Source of the DNA: Pontiella sulfatireligans
GTDB taxonomy: Bacteria > Verrucomicrobiota > Kiritimatiellia > Kiritimatiellales > Pontiellaceae
NCBI RefSeq assembly: GCF_900890705.1
Contig: NZ_CAAHFH010000001.1
Coordinates: 3,534,001-3,598,000, forward strand
DNA length: 64,000 nt
Direction: 5' to 3'
Under the pieces are notes generated by a model. It was not told the DNA's origin and did not search any database. It saw only the letters and a list, made by a program, of their open reading frames with translations. Within the stretch, counting starts at the first letter, position 1, and each line of letters starts with the position of its first letter. A program made the translations under genes and the position numbers. This document shows positions 55,266 to 64,000 of this stretch, piece after piece.

Positions 55266-56785
55266 TGAATCCTTATTTCACCACCCGCTTCGCTGGAGAC
55301 ACAGAGGCTCGGAATTTTTTGCCTTCTCTGTGCCTCCGTGCCTCTGTGGTAAAAACGAGTCGTACTCTGCACCTCGGCGCGGCATTTCTGGCACTCATCT
55401 CCTTATGTTTGCAGAACACGCAAGCATCGCCTAAAAACGTGCTGCTCATCTGCATTGATGACCTGCGCCCGGAGCTGGCCTCGTTTGGCGCAAGCTACGT
55501 CAAGTCGCCGAACATCGACAAGCTGGCGGCGCAAGGGCGGCCGTTCCTCCATCACTACGTCAATGCGCCGAGCTGCGGCCCGTCGCGCTTCACCCTGCTG
55601 ACCGGCCGCTATGGCCCGGCAGGAAACAGCGCCTTGTTTGAACGAGCCGGGGAAATGGCGAAAACCCCGGACGCTGTGCCGCCCAGCATGCCGGAATGGT
55701 TCCGGACGCATGGCTACACGACGGTATCGGTCGGCAAGGTTTCGCACCACCCCGGCGGACGCGGCGGCGCGGACTGGAGCGACGACTCTAAAATCGAGAT
55801 GCCGAATGCGTGGGACCGCCACCTGATGCCGGTCGGCGAATGGCAGCATCCAAGAGGGATGATGCATGGCCTTGCCAACGGCGAGATTCGTGTAAAAACC
55901 GGCGACATGGATGTTTTCCAATCTGTGGAAGGTCCGGACACGATCTACCCCGACGGTTTGATTGTGAATGAAGCGCTCGACCAGCTCGGCGAATTGGCTG
56001 CCGACAAAAAAAAACCGTTCTTCCTCGCGGTCGGAATCATTAAGCCCCACCTGCCGTTCGGCGCACCCAAAAAATATCTGGATCTGTACGAGGGTGTTGA
56101 ACTCCCGCCGATTCCTCATTCAGAAAAACCGACGGGCAAAACCACCTGGCACGGCTCTGGCGAATACATGAAATACAACCAATGGGGCAAAGATCCGCGC
56201 AAGGACGCCACTTTCGCCACCGAAGTCCGCCGGCACTATGCCGCCTGCGTGAGCTATGCCGACGCACAGGTCGGAAAAATCATAGCCAAGCTGGCAGCAA
56301 CCGGCGCCGACAAAAACACCGTCGTCATACTTTGGGGCGACCACGGCTGGCACCTTGGTGAACACTCCATCTGGGGCAAGCACTCGCTGTTCGAAGAATC
56401 GCTGCATTCTCCGCTGATTGTCTATTATCCCGGCATTGGAAAGCCGGGCATTAAAACCGATGCCGTGGTGGAGACGCTGGATATTTTCCCCACGCTGTGC
56501 GACCTAACCGATCTGCCCGCACCTGATTTTGCGCAAGGCATTTCGCTCTCGCCCCAGCTCTCAAATCCGGAAGCAACCGGGCATACGGCCTTGGCTTATA
56601 AGAGCGACGCCAACACGCTCCGCACGGCCACACACCGGATCACGGTTCACAAGGGCGGAGAAGTGGAGCTCTATGGCCACACCACTGACGGCTCGGAAAC
56701 GCTGAATATTGCAGACCAAAACCCAGCACTCGTTGCCGAGCTCAAGCAGCAGCTTTCAGAGAAACTCGCAAAAAAGGAAGGTTAA
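55265..56785 (+). CDS. S1 sulfatase, iduronate-2-sulfatase-like, with repeat-derived N-terminus
   Basis: 506 residues from ATG 55265, coupled to the previous stop. The core resembles the 51073 protein: [20 protein letters not shown], formylglycine motif [11 protein letters not shown] (Cys104), [23 protein letters not shown] and [11 protein letters not shown]. The signal peptide is at residues ~33-55 ([20 protein letters not shown]) instead of the very N-terminus. The ~30 residues before it are encoded by a dispersed-repeat-like sequence (55279-55350). The true start may therefore be further in, or the repeat may have been absorbed into the gene. Confidence 0.85.
   Translation: MNPYFTTRFAGDTEARNFLPSLCLRASVVKTSRTLHLGAAFLALISLCLQNTQASPKNVLLICIDDLRPELASFGASYVKSPNIDKLAAQGRPFLHHYVNAPSCGPSRFTLLTGRYGPAGNSALFERAGEMAKTPDAVPPSMPEWFRTHGYTTVSVGKVSHHPGGRGGADWSDDSKIEMPNAWDRHLMPVGEWQHPRGMMHGLANGEIRVKTGDMDVFQSVEGPDTIYPDGLIVNEALDQLGELAADKKKPFFLAVGIIKPHLPFGAPKKYLDLYEGVELPPIPHSEKPTGKTTWHGSGEYMKYNQWGKDPRKDATFATEVRRHYAACVSYADAQVGKIIAKLAATGADKNTVVILWGDHGWHLGEHSIWGKHSLFEESLHSPLIVYYPGIGKPGIKTDAVVETLDIFPTLCDLTDLPAPDFAQGISLSPQLSNPEATGHTALAYKSDANTLRTATHRITVHKGGEVELYGHTTDGSETLNIADQNPALVAELKQQLSEKLAKKEG
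55279..55350. repeat. Dispersed repeat inside the sulfatase 5' end
   Basis: GAGACACAGAGGC and TTCTCTGTGCC, CCGTGCCTCTGTGGT form an imperfect palindrome. Sequences of the kind CTCTGTGCCTCTGTGG are widespread intergenic repeats in environmental bacteria. It is translated in frame. Confidence 0.5.
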
Positions 56786-56787
56786 CT

Positions 56788-58173
56788 ATGAAAAAATTAA
56801 TTCTCGCAGTATCACTTTTAGTTCTTGCGATTAACGCCATGGCCGGCGCATCCAACCCGGCTAAATCAGGAGCCCAACCCAACATTGTCCTATTCTTTGT
56901 GGACGACTGGGGCTGGGCCGACATGGGCTTGCGCCAGCCGAAGGTGTTTGAGTCGCCCAACATCGACAAGCTGATGCACCAGGGAATCGATTTCACACAG
57001 GCCTACATCGCCACGCCGACCTGCAGCCCGAGCCGCGGCACCCTGCTCACCGGCCAGCATCCCACCCGCTTGGAGCTGGTGCGCCATATCCCGAACGACG
57101 AAAAACACGGCTTCGACAAGTTCGGCCGCACCGACGAGAAATACAGCTACTGGGAAAAGGATCCCGCACACGTCCCCTGCATCAACTGGCTCCCGCTCGA
57201 GCACACCACCTATGCCGAAGCGTTGAAGGAGCTGGGCTACTACAACCTGTTCGCAGGAAAATGGCACCTCGGCCACGAACCCTACCACCCCATCCACCAA
57301 GGCTTCGACCGACAGATCGGCACCTCCAACGCCGGCCACCCGAAATCCTACTATCCGCCCTACTTCAAAAACTCCGATGTGATGGCGGATGAAAAGGAAG
57401 CCTACCTGACCGACAAGCTCACCGACGAAACGGTCAAGTTTATCGACGGCTGGAACAAGGAACAGCCGCTCATGATTTCGCTCTGGTACTACTCCGTCCA
57501 CGGCCCGCACGTCGGCCGGAAGGATTATCTGAAACACTTCCAGGAAAAAGGACTGACCGGAAGCTATGCGCATTATGCGGCCATGGTCAAATCCGTTGAT
57601 GAGTCTATCGGCCGCGTCCGAGATGCTCTCGAAAAGAAAGGCCTGGCCGACAACACCATCATTATCCTGCTGTCCGACCAGGGCGGCGCGTTCGACAACC
57701 CGCCCTTCCACGGCGGCAAAAAGCTAGACACGCTGTATGAAGGCGGCGCGCGCGTGCCGTTTGTCTTTAACTGGCCGGGCGTCACCAAGCCGGGCGCAGT
57801 CAACAACAGCATTGTCCAATCGACCGACCTCTTCCCCACCCTCGTGGAAATCGCCGGCGGCGATCCGTCCGACTATAAAGATCTCGACGGCATCTCCCTG
57901 CTGAAAACCATCAAGAACAACAGCGAGCTGAAGCGCTGCGAGCCGATCTACGGATTCCGCGCCTACGAGGATCTTTATGGTTCCGTGCGCCAGGGCGACT
58001 GGAAACTGCTCGCCTACCGCAGCGGCATCCTCAAGCTCTACAACATTGCTCAGGACGAGGGAGAAAAAACCGACCTCGCCAAATCCAACCCCGAAAAAGT
58101 GGCTGAATTGAAAGCCAAGCTCATCGACTGGGAAAAAGAGATGAACGTCGAAAAATATTCCGGAGTCCAATAG
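56788..58173 (+). CDS. S1 sulfatase
   Basis: 461 residues; AAGGAAGG precedes the ATG two bases after the previous stop. Signal peptide KKLILAVSLLVLAINAMA. The formylglycine motif is CSPSRGTLLTGQ with Cys79. FFVDDWGWADMGLRQP, GKWHLGHEPYHP and LLSDQGGAFDN (Gln in place of the usual Asn after the metal Asp) complete the site. Compact for the family. Third gene of the operon. Confidence 0.88.
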   Translation: MKKLILAVSLLVLAINAMAGASNPAKSGAQPNIVLFFVDDWGWADMGLRQPKVFESPNIDKLMHQGIDFTQAYIATPTCSPSRGTLLTGQHPTRLELVRHIPNDEKHGFDKFGRTDEKYSYWEKDPAHVPCINWLPLEHTTYAEALKELGYYNLFAGKWHLGHEPYHPIHQGFDRQIGTSNAGHPKSYYPPYFKNSDVMADEKEAYLTDKLTDETVKFIDGWNKEQPLMISLWYYSVHGPHVGRKDYLKHFQEKGLTGSYAHYAAMVKSVDESIGRVRDALEKKGLADNTIIILLSDQGGAFDNPPFHGGKKLDTLYEGGARVPFVFNWPGVTKPGAVNNSIVQSTDLFPTLVEIAGGDPSDYKDLDGISLLKTIKNNSELKRCEPIYGFRAYEDLYGSVRQGDWKLLAYRSGILKLYNIAQDEGEKTDLAKSNPEKVAELKAKLIDWEKEMNVEKYSGVQ

Positions 58174-58182
58174 AGGGGAAAT

Positions 58183-58971
58183 ATGATGACAAGGCATGTA
58201 GTCCCGCCGTTAGGCGAAATCCAGAAGCAAGGCACCCACGAGCGGAACCGCCTAAAAACGGGACTACATACCTTGATCCTCCTCATGCTCTCGGCCACTG
58301 CATTCGCCGGGAAACAGGGAACACTGATCTTCTCCGACGACTTCAACCGTAACGAATCTCAGGAAATTAAAGACGAGATTGGAAAGGAATGGGGATCCAA
58401 CAGCAAGAGCCGGGCGAAAGGAAACAAGCAGGTCGATCTGAAGGACGGGGCGATGCACATCTACCGCCACGCCGAAGCGGACCACGCCGTCTCCGTCACC
58501 CACCCGGCCGAATTCAAAGATGGAACCGTTGAGCTCCGCTTCATGCTCGAAAATGCGGGCGACAGCCTTGGCCTTAACTTTGCAGACCTGAAATTCAAAG
58601 AGGTTCACGCCGGCCACCTGTGCATGGTTAAAATCAGCACCAAGGACATTACGATCTCGGATCTAAAGACCGGAAAAATGGGCAAGGAAATCTACGCCGT
58701 CCGCAAAGCCAAACAACCACTGACCGATACACAAAAGGAAAAACTAAAATCCACCGAGAACAAATTCCAGAACAAACTAGAAAACGGAAAGTGGCATGAC
58801 CTAGAGGTAACGATCAAAGGCGACACCATGACCGTTACCATTGACGGAATGGAAACCGCCTCCTTCTCGTCGGAAGGCATTGCGCATCCCACCAAACGAA
58901 CCCTTCGCCTTTCCGTGCCGAAGAAGGCCGTGATCGACGACCTGAAGATTTATAATAATAAAAGTTCGTAG
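58183..58971 (+). CDS. Secreted lectin-like (concanavalin fold) protein, unknown function
   Basis: 262 residues from ATG 58183 (GAGGGG upstream, second ATG directly behind). The signal peptide LHTLILLMLSATAFAG begins only at residue ~28; the preceding residues are encoded by a 72-bp REP pair (58197-58268). The mature part (IFSDDFNRNES..., GTVELRFMLENAGDSLGLNF, GKWHDLEVTIKGDTMTVTID) looks like a DUF1080/LamG-type beta-sandwich. Its TAG stop is supplied by a second REP pair. Last gene of the sulfatase operon, perhaps a polysaccharide binder. Confidence 0.7.
   Translation: MMTRHVVPPLGEIQKQGTHERNRLKTGLHTLILLMLSATAFAGKQGTLIFSDDFNRNESQEIKDEIGKEWGSNSKSRAKGNKQVDLKDGAMHIYRHAEADHAVSVTHPAEFKDGTVELRFMLENAGDSLGLNFADLKFKEVHAGHLCMVKISTKDITISDLKTGKMGKEIYAVRKAKQPLTDTQKEKLKSTENKFQNKLENGKWHDLEVTIKGDTMTVTIDGMETASFSSEGIAHPTKRTLRLSVPKKAVIDDLKIYNNKSS
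58197..58268. repeat. REP pair within a coding region
   Basis: TGTAGTCCCG-CCG-TTAGGCG faces CCGCCTAAAAACGGGACTACA. The 72 bp are a multiple of three, so the frame is kept. They separate the start codon from the signal peptide of the lectin-like protein. Confidence 0.7.
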
Positions 58972-59033
58972 TCCCGCCTTTAGGCGGCCTTGACGTACGG
59001 TTATGCGAACTGACCGCCTAAAGGCGGGACTAC
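58968..59033. repeat. Convergent REP pair, perfect 20-bp arms
   Basis: GTAGTCCCGCCTTTAGGCGG and its exact complement flank 26 bases. Each arm is a GTAG foot plus a TTTA-loop hairpin. It lies between two converging genes, and the first arm contains the stop codon of the upstream one. Confidence 0.8.
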
Positions 59034-59040
59034 AACCTAT

Positions 59041-59877
59041 TCACAAACTTTTCCGAAGCGAGGCGACCTTGTCGATTTCAGGAAGGACGATGGACTTCAC
59101 GACTTCCTTCTTGCGATTGACCACCATGATGTCGGGCCACGCTTTAACCCCATGGTAGAATGTAAAAGCGATGTCGCCGTTTTCCAAAGGTTGGATTGAG
59201 CACACATGCCCTTTGTTTCCTTCGGGCAATTTTCCGTCAACCACAGGATTAAAGGACCAAACCAGTTTTCCGTCTTTATCGAAATCGTTCAACCGGCGCA
59301 GGGAGCCGATCAGCGTGTGGCCATTGCCGAGACGTACAGCACATACGGGCTGCGTAAACTTGCCGAAGTCGCGGATAATTTCACCCTCACTGGAAACTTC
59401 GTGTACGACGCCGTCCGCGGTCATCGGCGCGAGGCAGGTGCCCTGCGGCGTCTTGCGACAAAAGCGGAACTGACCATGGCTCTTGTCATTCTTTGGCAAC
59501 AGCTGAACCTCCTTCAGCGTCTCGCCTTTCGAATTGATTTCCAGCAGCTTGCCCGGCCCTTCGTTTCCGACCAAAAAGCGACCATCGCCAAGGAACTGCG
59601 CTACGGGATTCTGACATCCTTTCGGGACATCATATCGCCAAAGCAGCTTCCCTTCAGGGGAAAGCATCTTTGCCCCGAGAATTTCGCTGCAAAATATATT
59701 CCCTTGCGCATCGACATCAAAATCCTGCGGATGCCGGATGTCGGAATAGGTCCAAACCACATTCCCGGAACTATCGACCTTATGAATGCCGTCCGGCTTA
59801 TGGCTTGTCACCAGAAACTGCTGTTCCGCAGAACAGGTGAATGCAACTAAATAAACAACAGCCAGTGCACGCTTCAT
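59041..59877 (-). CDS. Small secreted beta-propeller protein
   Basis: 278 residues with a short signal peptide (RALAVVYLVAFTCSA). Repeats of the type GIHKVDSSGNVVWTY, FDVDAQGNIFCSE, MLSPEGKLLWRYD and LLEINSKGETLKE are PQQ- or NHL-like blades. No catalytic residues are seen. It starts immediately after the stop of the large haem protein (TAAATG), so the two are one operon and probably one complex or pathway. Function unknown. Confidence 0.75.
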   Translation of the reverse strand: MKRALAVVYLVAFTCSAEQQFLVTSHKPDGIHKVDSSGNVVWTYSDIRHPQDFDVDAQGNIFCSEILGAKMLSPEGKLLWRYDVPKGCQNPVAQFLGDGRFLVGNEGPGKLLEINSKGETLKEVQLLPKNDKSHGQFRFCRKTPQGTCLAPMTADGVVHEVSSEGEIIRDFGKFTQPVCAVRLGNGHTLIGSLRRLNDFDKDGKLVWSFNPVVDGKLPEGNKGHVCSIQPLENGDIAFTFYHGVKAWPDIMVVNRKKEVVKSIVLPEIDKVASLRKSL

Positions 59878-62800
59878 TTATAGCCCCTCCACATCTTCAT
59901 CGCACCCACCGGGCCCGCCCGGATTATTCGAAGGGCTGCACGCAGGCAACGGATTCATGAACGCTTCTTTGCCCATCATGTCGATCCGGGGATATTCCTC
60001 CAGCCGGTCCTGCCCGACCTCAATGGCCTTCAATGACTTTTGATAATCCGGATCGTCCTTGTCGGCAAACACCGGTGATCCGTCTTCATTTTTGCACATG
60101 CCCGCCCCGCCCGCATCCTTCGCCAACGGAGCCTGAAGCAACAGGCTGTGCGAAGGATTCGACAGGTTGATCCGGAACTCCGGCCCCAGCTTCTGCACCA
60201 ACTTCCATTTTTTACCCATGCCGTGCGAAGTCAGCGCCTTGTCGCCCCAGATATCGCTGTAGACTTTCATGCGTGCCGGAATCAGCCACGACATGTTGAG
60301 CGCATCGCGTTCGTGGCAGTCGGCGCAGCGACGGTCGAACATTTCCTGCAGGTCACCCTCGGCCCATTGTTGTGCCTTGTTTTTCGTTTCCCATGAATCG
60401 CGCATACCCAGCCCACGCGCTTTCCCATCAACCAATAAAGAGTCATAGGTTCCATAGTATGGAACATTTGCATCGATCCAACAGTAGACGCGGAACTTAT
60501 CGTCCCAACTGATTTCCGAACCGCAATGCTTCTTGTCCATAAACTCGTCAATGCGGCTGACCATGGCGCCCACCGTATTGGGTGTGCCCTCGTCGTGGTC
60601 CAGCGAGAAGACGGAAAGGTGATCGACAATATCGCGGTCGATCAGGTGATCATACGACTGATTGAAGAAGCGTGTTTTATCGGCGGTCATATTCACGCCG
60701 CCCTTCGGGACCGAGCCACTGTGACATTCCACACAGTGCTTATCCCAAACCGGCTGAATGACGGTAGAGTAATCGATGATGCCCTGCGTTCCCCAGCCTT
60801 GCTTTTCCGGCACGACAGCCGGTTTTTTAAGCGCTGTGCGCTGCCCGAGCGCTGGCGGGGCCACGCCATAGCCGAGTTCGCGCTGCTCATGGCAGCCGAT
60901 GCAGCTCAGGTTTTCGCCGGGCATCACATGAATATCCGACCCCATGCGCATGAGCGTCTTGCCTTCGTCGTTGAGCACGTTGAGCGAAACGCTGCGCAAC
61001 GCCGGAACCTTGAAGAAGGCAGAACCGTCCTCTTCAACCGGGACCAGACCAATCAGACGGCGCGCATGCACCGTGCCGCGTCCGATCAATGGCGAATGCC
61101 CCCACGCCTCGCCACCGCTCAGAATACGACTCTTCTGGATCTGTTCCATCACCGCAATGTATTTAGCGTCGCCCCGCTTCACATGCTTTGAAATACCTTG
61201 ATAGACATCCTGCACCATCATTGTGCCCATCAGATCCGCACCGGCATCCGTGCGGTTCATTTTTTCCGGATCAGCGAAGCTCCAGTTGAACGGCGGAATC
61301 TTGTCGGCAATTACCGCCGGGTTTTTACGGGGCACAACCGGCATGCCGTTGTAGACGGACAGGTTGTCCGGCGCTTCATAGATCACACGCTCGTTGCCGT
61401 AGGCATCCAGATACAGCAGCTTCAGTGGAGTATACTTGTTGTACGGCCGTTTAACCTTCCAGTTCTTCGGATCCGGACTAACCCATTCAGGGCGATGTTT
61501 TTCTCCTCCGTATGAAACCAAGAACTGCTTTTCATTCAGAGGCCAAGGCGTGCGGTATCCGTCGGCATAAGTCTTATCTCCATACACCGGGGCCTCGCGG
61601 GTGATCCAGCGGTAGCCCACGCCGCGCGGCGCTTCGGGCCCCTTGCCATTCCACACCAGACCAATCATGCCGGCATGGTGATTATGGTGCGGGCCGAAGA
61701 CCGCCAGAATTTCAGGCCGGTCCGGAATGGAGCTCGCCCACCAGAGTCCGCCCGGATCTTCGATCGTATTGCCGTAGACTAGCTGAAGGTTTGTTCCGTC
61801 CGGATTCACCGTCCAGAGGCCGTGCCGTGCAAACACATTCTTTTCCACGCCGTAATCCCAACGCGTAAACATGATCTGCCCGTCATTGGTCACGCGCGGC
61901 GAATGATCGCTGTCGATGTTCGCCGAAATGAGACGGACATCTGAACCATCGCGGTTCATCGTGAACAGCAGGCCGGCATACTTACTCTGACATTCAACAA
62001 ATGTACTTTTCCGGGTGGAGATAAACGCCAGTCGGCCACTCGGAAGCTCTACCGGGCTGATATCTGCTGTATCGCCGCTGGTAATCTGCTTCAGGCCTTG
62101 GCCAGCGTTCCCAATTTCATAAATGTTCCAAGCATAGGGTTTGTTCTCCTTCTTTGCGGAAAAGAAGATGGTCTTCCCATCAAAAGAGAGACTCATATCG
62201 TAGATGCGCATGTCTGGGTCTGAATAGATTACCTTCGGCTCACTGCCCGGCTTTGAAGGATCCAGTTTGCAAATGGCCGAAGGAAGCGATCCTTGCGTCA
62301 TGTAGGGAGCAATGGCATTCTGATCGTGCAGCGGTTTGGCAATGAAAAGGATCGGAGGCAGCGCCTTCACTTCTTCATCAAGAAAAGCCTCCAGCTTCTG
62401 TCGTTTCCGATCTGCATTCTTCATCTTAGCCGTTTTCTTTTTCAATGCGTCCAACTTGCGGTCATATTCCGCAGCCGCTGGCGAGGCATTGAACGAACCG
62501 AGGCTTTTCTCAAGTTCATATTCAGCCGGCGAATACATCGGAATCGGCTCCGCCTTAAACTTGAAAGCGCCAGCATACTGTTCAGCCGTCAGCTTATCCG
62601 TTTCATGAACATCCACATAAAACGGGTCCGTAACATCGTGCATGCCTTCCACGGCAAACGAAAACCCATGCTCTGCCCATCGACTGACGTTCTTGATCAG
62701 CAGATGGTTCGTTCCTTTCTTCAACCGGACATCCTGTTTCATGGGCTTTTGATACCGGCTCCATCCAGCCAATTGATTATGCTTAAAGGCCTCTGCACCA

Positions 62801-63657
62801 TTGACCCAGACCTTGAAGAAATCCTGCATCCGGAAATACATCGGGATGGTCTGGTCGCTATCGGACTCAATCGTACGGTAGAGATAAACCGCCTCCATGC
62901 GCGACGGTGCCGGACCGCGCGGCAACAGGTTGTAGAAACCGTCTGCGTAGTCCTTCCGAACCTCCCACTTACGCTCCAAATCAAGGTAGCCCGGAAACGG
63001 CTTCATTTCATAGCTGCCCGAAAGGTCGATCTGAGGAATAAAGACCGCAGCGGCCTCGGCTGGAAGCGTTTTAAACACCTCGATTTCACGTACCGCAGGC
63101 GAACCTCCATAATATTTATTCACCCGCAATTCGAGCCGACGCGCCTTGACCAGCTTGAAAGTGACGACGAGTTGATTTTGGCTGTATGCAGCATGCTGCA
63201 CCTCTGCAACCACGTTTCCATCGGCTACAAGCGAGAAGGTTTTAGGCGCAAAATTATGATGCGCATATCCAGACAATCGTACATTGCTGAACGACACCGG
63301 CTTTTTCCAATCCAACTGGAGCACGTATTGTTTTCCATGATCTTGGTCGTCCCAATAGGAGTCCGGATTCCCATCATTCGCGCCACTCGGATTATGCCCC
63401 TGAGCAGGAATGCCATCAGGGCTTGAAGCCTTGGCCAACAGGGCAAGGTTCTCCCGTTGATCCGGCTCTTCCAGCAAAATTCCCAGCGACTTGAAATAGT
63501 CCAGCTCCGGCCCGAAACGATAGGCCAGCGTCCGGTCAATGTTGCCGAACTCCTCATCTTTGAATGGGCCGATCACATGCCAGTCACCCAGTTTGATTTC
63601 GGCGGCAACAGAAAACGCCATGAGCAATATGGTTGATATAAATAGTTTCTTCATCAT
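59878..63657 (-). CDS. Large secreted three-haem protein with propeller and discoidin-like domains
   Basis: 1259 residues after ATGATG; signal peptide KKLFISTILLMAFSVAAE. Residues ~70-190 are discoidin/NPCBM-like (NDGNPDSYWDDQDHG, RRLELRVNKYYGG). Around 470-720 are TolB-like WD40 strands (IYDMSLSFDGKTIFFSAKK, DISPVELPSGRLAFIS, GLLFTMNRDGSDVR). The C-terminal third has three haem motifs, CIGCH near 920, CVECH near 975 and CADCH near 1110. This layout matches the hydrazine-synthase-alpha-like / planctomycete cytochrome C group of unknown role. Extracytoplasmic electron transfer, perhaps sugar oxidation, is inferred. Followed directly by the small propeller gene. Confidence 0.8.
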   Translation of the reverse strand: MMKKLFISTILLMAFSVAAEIKLGDWHVIGPFKDEEFGNIDRTLAYRFGPELDYFKSLGILLEEPDQRENLALLAKASSPDGIPAQGHNPSGANDGNPDSYWDDQDHGKQYVLQLDWKKPVSFSNVRLSGYAHHNFAPKTFSLVADGNVVAEVQHAAYSQNQLVVTFKLVKARRLELRVNKYYGGSPAVREIEVFKTLPAEAAAVFIPQIDLSGSYEMKPFPGYLDLERKWEVRKDYADGFYNLLPRGPAPSRMEAVYLYRTIESDSDQTIPMYFRMQDFFKVWVNGAEAFKHNQLAGWSRYQKPMKQDVRLKKGTNHLLIKNVSRWAEHGFSFAVEGMHDVTDPFYVDVHETDKLTAEQYAGAFKFKAEPIPMYSPAEYELEKSLGSFNASPAAAEYDRKLDALKKKTAKMKNADRKRQKLEAFLDEEVKALPPILFIAKPLHDQNAIAPYMTQGSLPSAICKLDPSKPGSEPKVIYSDPDMRIYDMSLSFDGKTIFFSAKKENKPYAWNIYEIGNAGQGLKQITSGDTADISPVELPSGRLAFISTRKSTFVECQSKYAGLLFTMNRDGSDVRLISANIDSDHSPRVTNDGQIMFTRWDYGVEKNVFARHGLWTVNPDGTNLQLVYGNTIEDPGGLWWASSIPDRPEILAVFGPHHNHHAGMIGLVWNGKGPEAPRGVGYRWITREAPVYGDKTYADGYRTPWPLNEKQFLVSYGGEKHRPEWVSPDPKNWKVKRPYNKYTPLKLLYLDAYGNERVIYEAPDNLSVYNGMPVVPRKNPAVIADKIPPFNWSFADPEKMNRTDAGADLMGTMMVQDVYQGISKHVKRGDAKYIAVMEQIQKSRILSGGEAWGHSPLIGRGTVHARRLIGLVPVEEDGSAFFKVPALRSVSLNVLNDEGKTLMRMGSDIHVMPGENLSCIGCHEQRELGYGVAPPALGQRTALKKPAVVPEKQGWGTQGIIDYSTVIQPVWDKHCVECHSGSVPKGGVNMTADKTRFFNQSYDHLIDRDIVDHLSVFSLDHDEGTPNTVGAMVSRIDEFMDKKHCGSEISWDDKFRVYCWIDANVPYYGTYDSLLVDGKARGLGMRDSWETKNKAQQWAEGDLQEMFDRRCADCHERDALNMSWLIPARMKVYSDIWGDKALTSHGMGKKWKLVQKLGPEFRINLSNPSHSLLLQAPLAKDAGGAGMCKNEDGSPVFADKDDPDYQKSLKAIEVGQDRLEEYPRIDMMGKEAFMNPLPACSPSNNPGGPGGCDEDVEGL

Positions 63658-63672
63658 CGTTCTCTTTGCCTC

Positions 63673-64000
63673 TTAAAGTCGCGTTGCTTCCACATAGTAG
63701 GCTCCACAAAGTTCTTCCCCGGCCTCATCCATGAGCCATGTACGCATTTCGATTTCTCCGGCGGGCAATTCGACCCCGAACATCGCAACCTTATCTGTCG
63801 TTTTAACGGCTATGGTCTTATCGATCATACCGATCTGCAACCGTGCCCGAGTAATGGACAACGCCTTGCATTTGGGAAACGGTTTGAACTCCCTTTGAAT
63901 CGCCGGATAGGCCGCGCTCATGGCAGTGGCTGCTTCTTTGGGATAGCGCATCAGTTCGAATCGATATTTGCCGGGTGTGACCACATCCAGCATCCAGCTG
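63673..64000 (-). CDS. S1 sulfatase, C-terminal end only (runs off window)
   Basis: The last ~108 codons of a gene whose 5' part lies beyond the window. The frame is open to position 64000, reading SWMLDVVTPGKYRFELMRYP. It contains ALSITRARLQIG and ends LCGAYYVEATRL. This W.L.V...G.Y...L.R.P ... A.L.I ... GAYYV ending is the accessory C-terminal beta domain of a group of PVC arylsulfatases. The catalytic part is not visible, so the call rests on that pattern and the neighbourhood. Confidence 0.6.
   Translation of the reverse strand, partial: SWMLDVVTPGKYRFELMRYPKEAATAMSAAYPAIQREFKPFPKCKALSITRARLQIGMIDKTIAVKTTDKVAMFGVELPAGEIEMRTWLMDEAGEELCGAYYVEATRL

Noticed and set aside
1..64000. CRISPR array, rRNA, tRNA or integrase/transposase genes
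   Set aside because: No regularly spaced direct repeats, no rRNA-like or cloverleaf stretches, and no transposase motifs were found on reading. Small palindromes are the only mobile-element-like sequences.

Overview
The window reads as a polysaccharide-utilisation island of a marine or anaerobic PVC-superphylum bacterium. My best guess is Kiritimatiellota (Pontiella-like). The grounds are ten complete S1 sulfatases plus a fragment of an eleventh, a PEP-CTERM protein, DUF1080 and Gfo/Idh/MocA genes, a multihaem propeller protein of the planctomycete type, moderate GC, and no SusC/SusD pair. The taxonomic call is an inference. No rRNA, tRNA, CRISPR array or transposase gene was seen.

Layout. 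220-8463 (minus): a clan GH-A glycosidase, a sulfatase, the wreck of a GH27 alpha-galactosidase, and a secreted protein made of three copies of an unnamed ~215-residue domain. 9080-28836 (plus): the carrageenan core, with a GH110 alpha-1,3-galactosidase, four paralogues resembling GH150 lambda-carrageenase, one beta-helix enzyme resembling GH82 iota-carrageenase, and a small PEP-CTERM protein. 28949-35328 (plus): four consecutive sulfatases. 35514-39025 (plus): a Tat-exported FAD oxidoreductase and a CstA-type transporter. 39591-46724 (minus): an MFS sugar or nucleoside transporter, then a tightly overlapping operon of a DUF1080 protein, two Gfo/Idh/MocA oxidoreductases, a sugar isomerase and a sulfatase. 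46788-47537 (minus): a PAS-AraC regulator, divergent from a GH2 beta-galactosidase. 50263-50821: a BrnT-type toxin with an antitoxin interrupted by a stop codon. 51073-58971 (plus): four more sulfatases and a lectin-like protein, with a membrane protein of unknown function on the other strand. 59041-64000 (minus): a small propeller protein, a large three-haem protein and the 3' end of another sulfatase.

How it works together (inference). Secreted endo-carrageenases cut sulfated galactans, sulfatases remove sulfate, and exo-acting GH110 and GH2 release galactose units. Transporters import the products, and the Gfo/Idh/MocA, DUF1080 and isomerase operon processes unusual or oxidised sugars.

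The most interesting observation is a repeated ~59-bp promoter block. It consists of two copies of a (A/G)CG(T/C)AT-like half-site exactly 21 bp apart, the geometry of AraC-family sites, followed at fixed distance by an extended -10 of the TTCTGNTANNTT type. I find it in front of nearly every operon of the island on both strands, including both sides of the PAS-AraC gene. This suggests one regulon under a PAS-sensing AraC activator. Other structure includes a C-terminal domain shared by several of the secreted enzymes, an N-terminal domain shared by two carrageenases, and REP-like GTAG hairpins, some of which lie inside reading frames.
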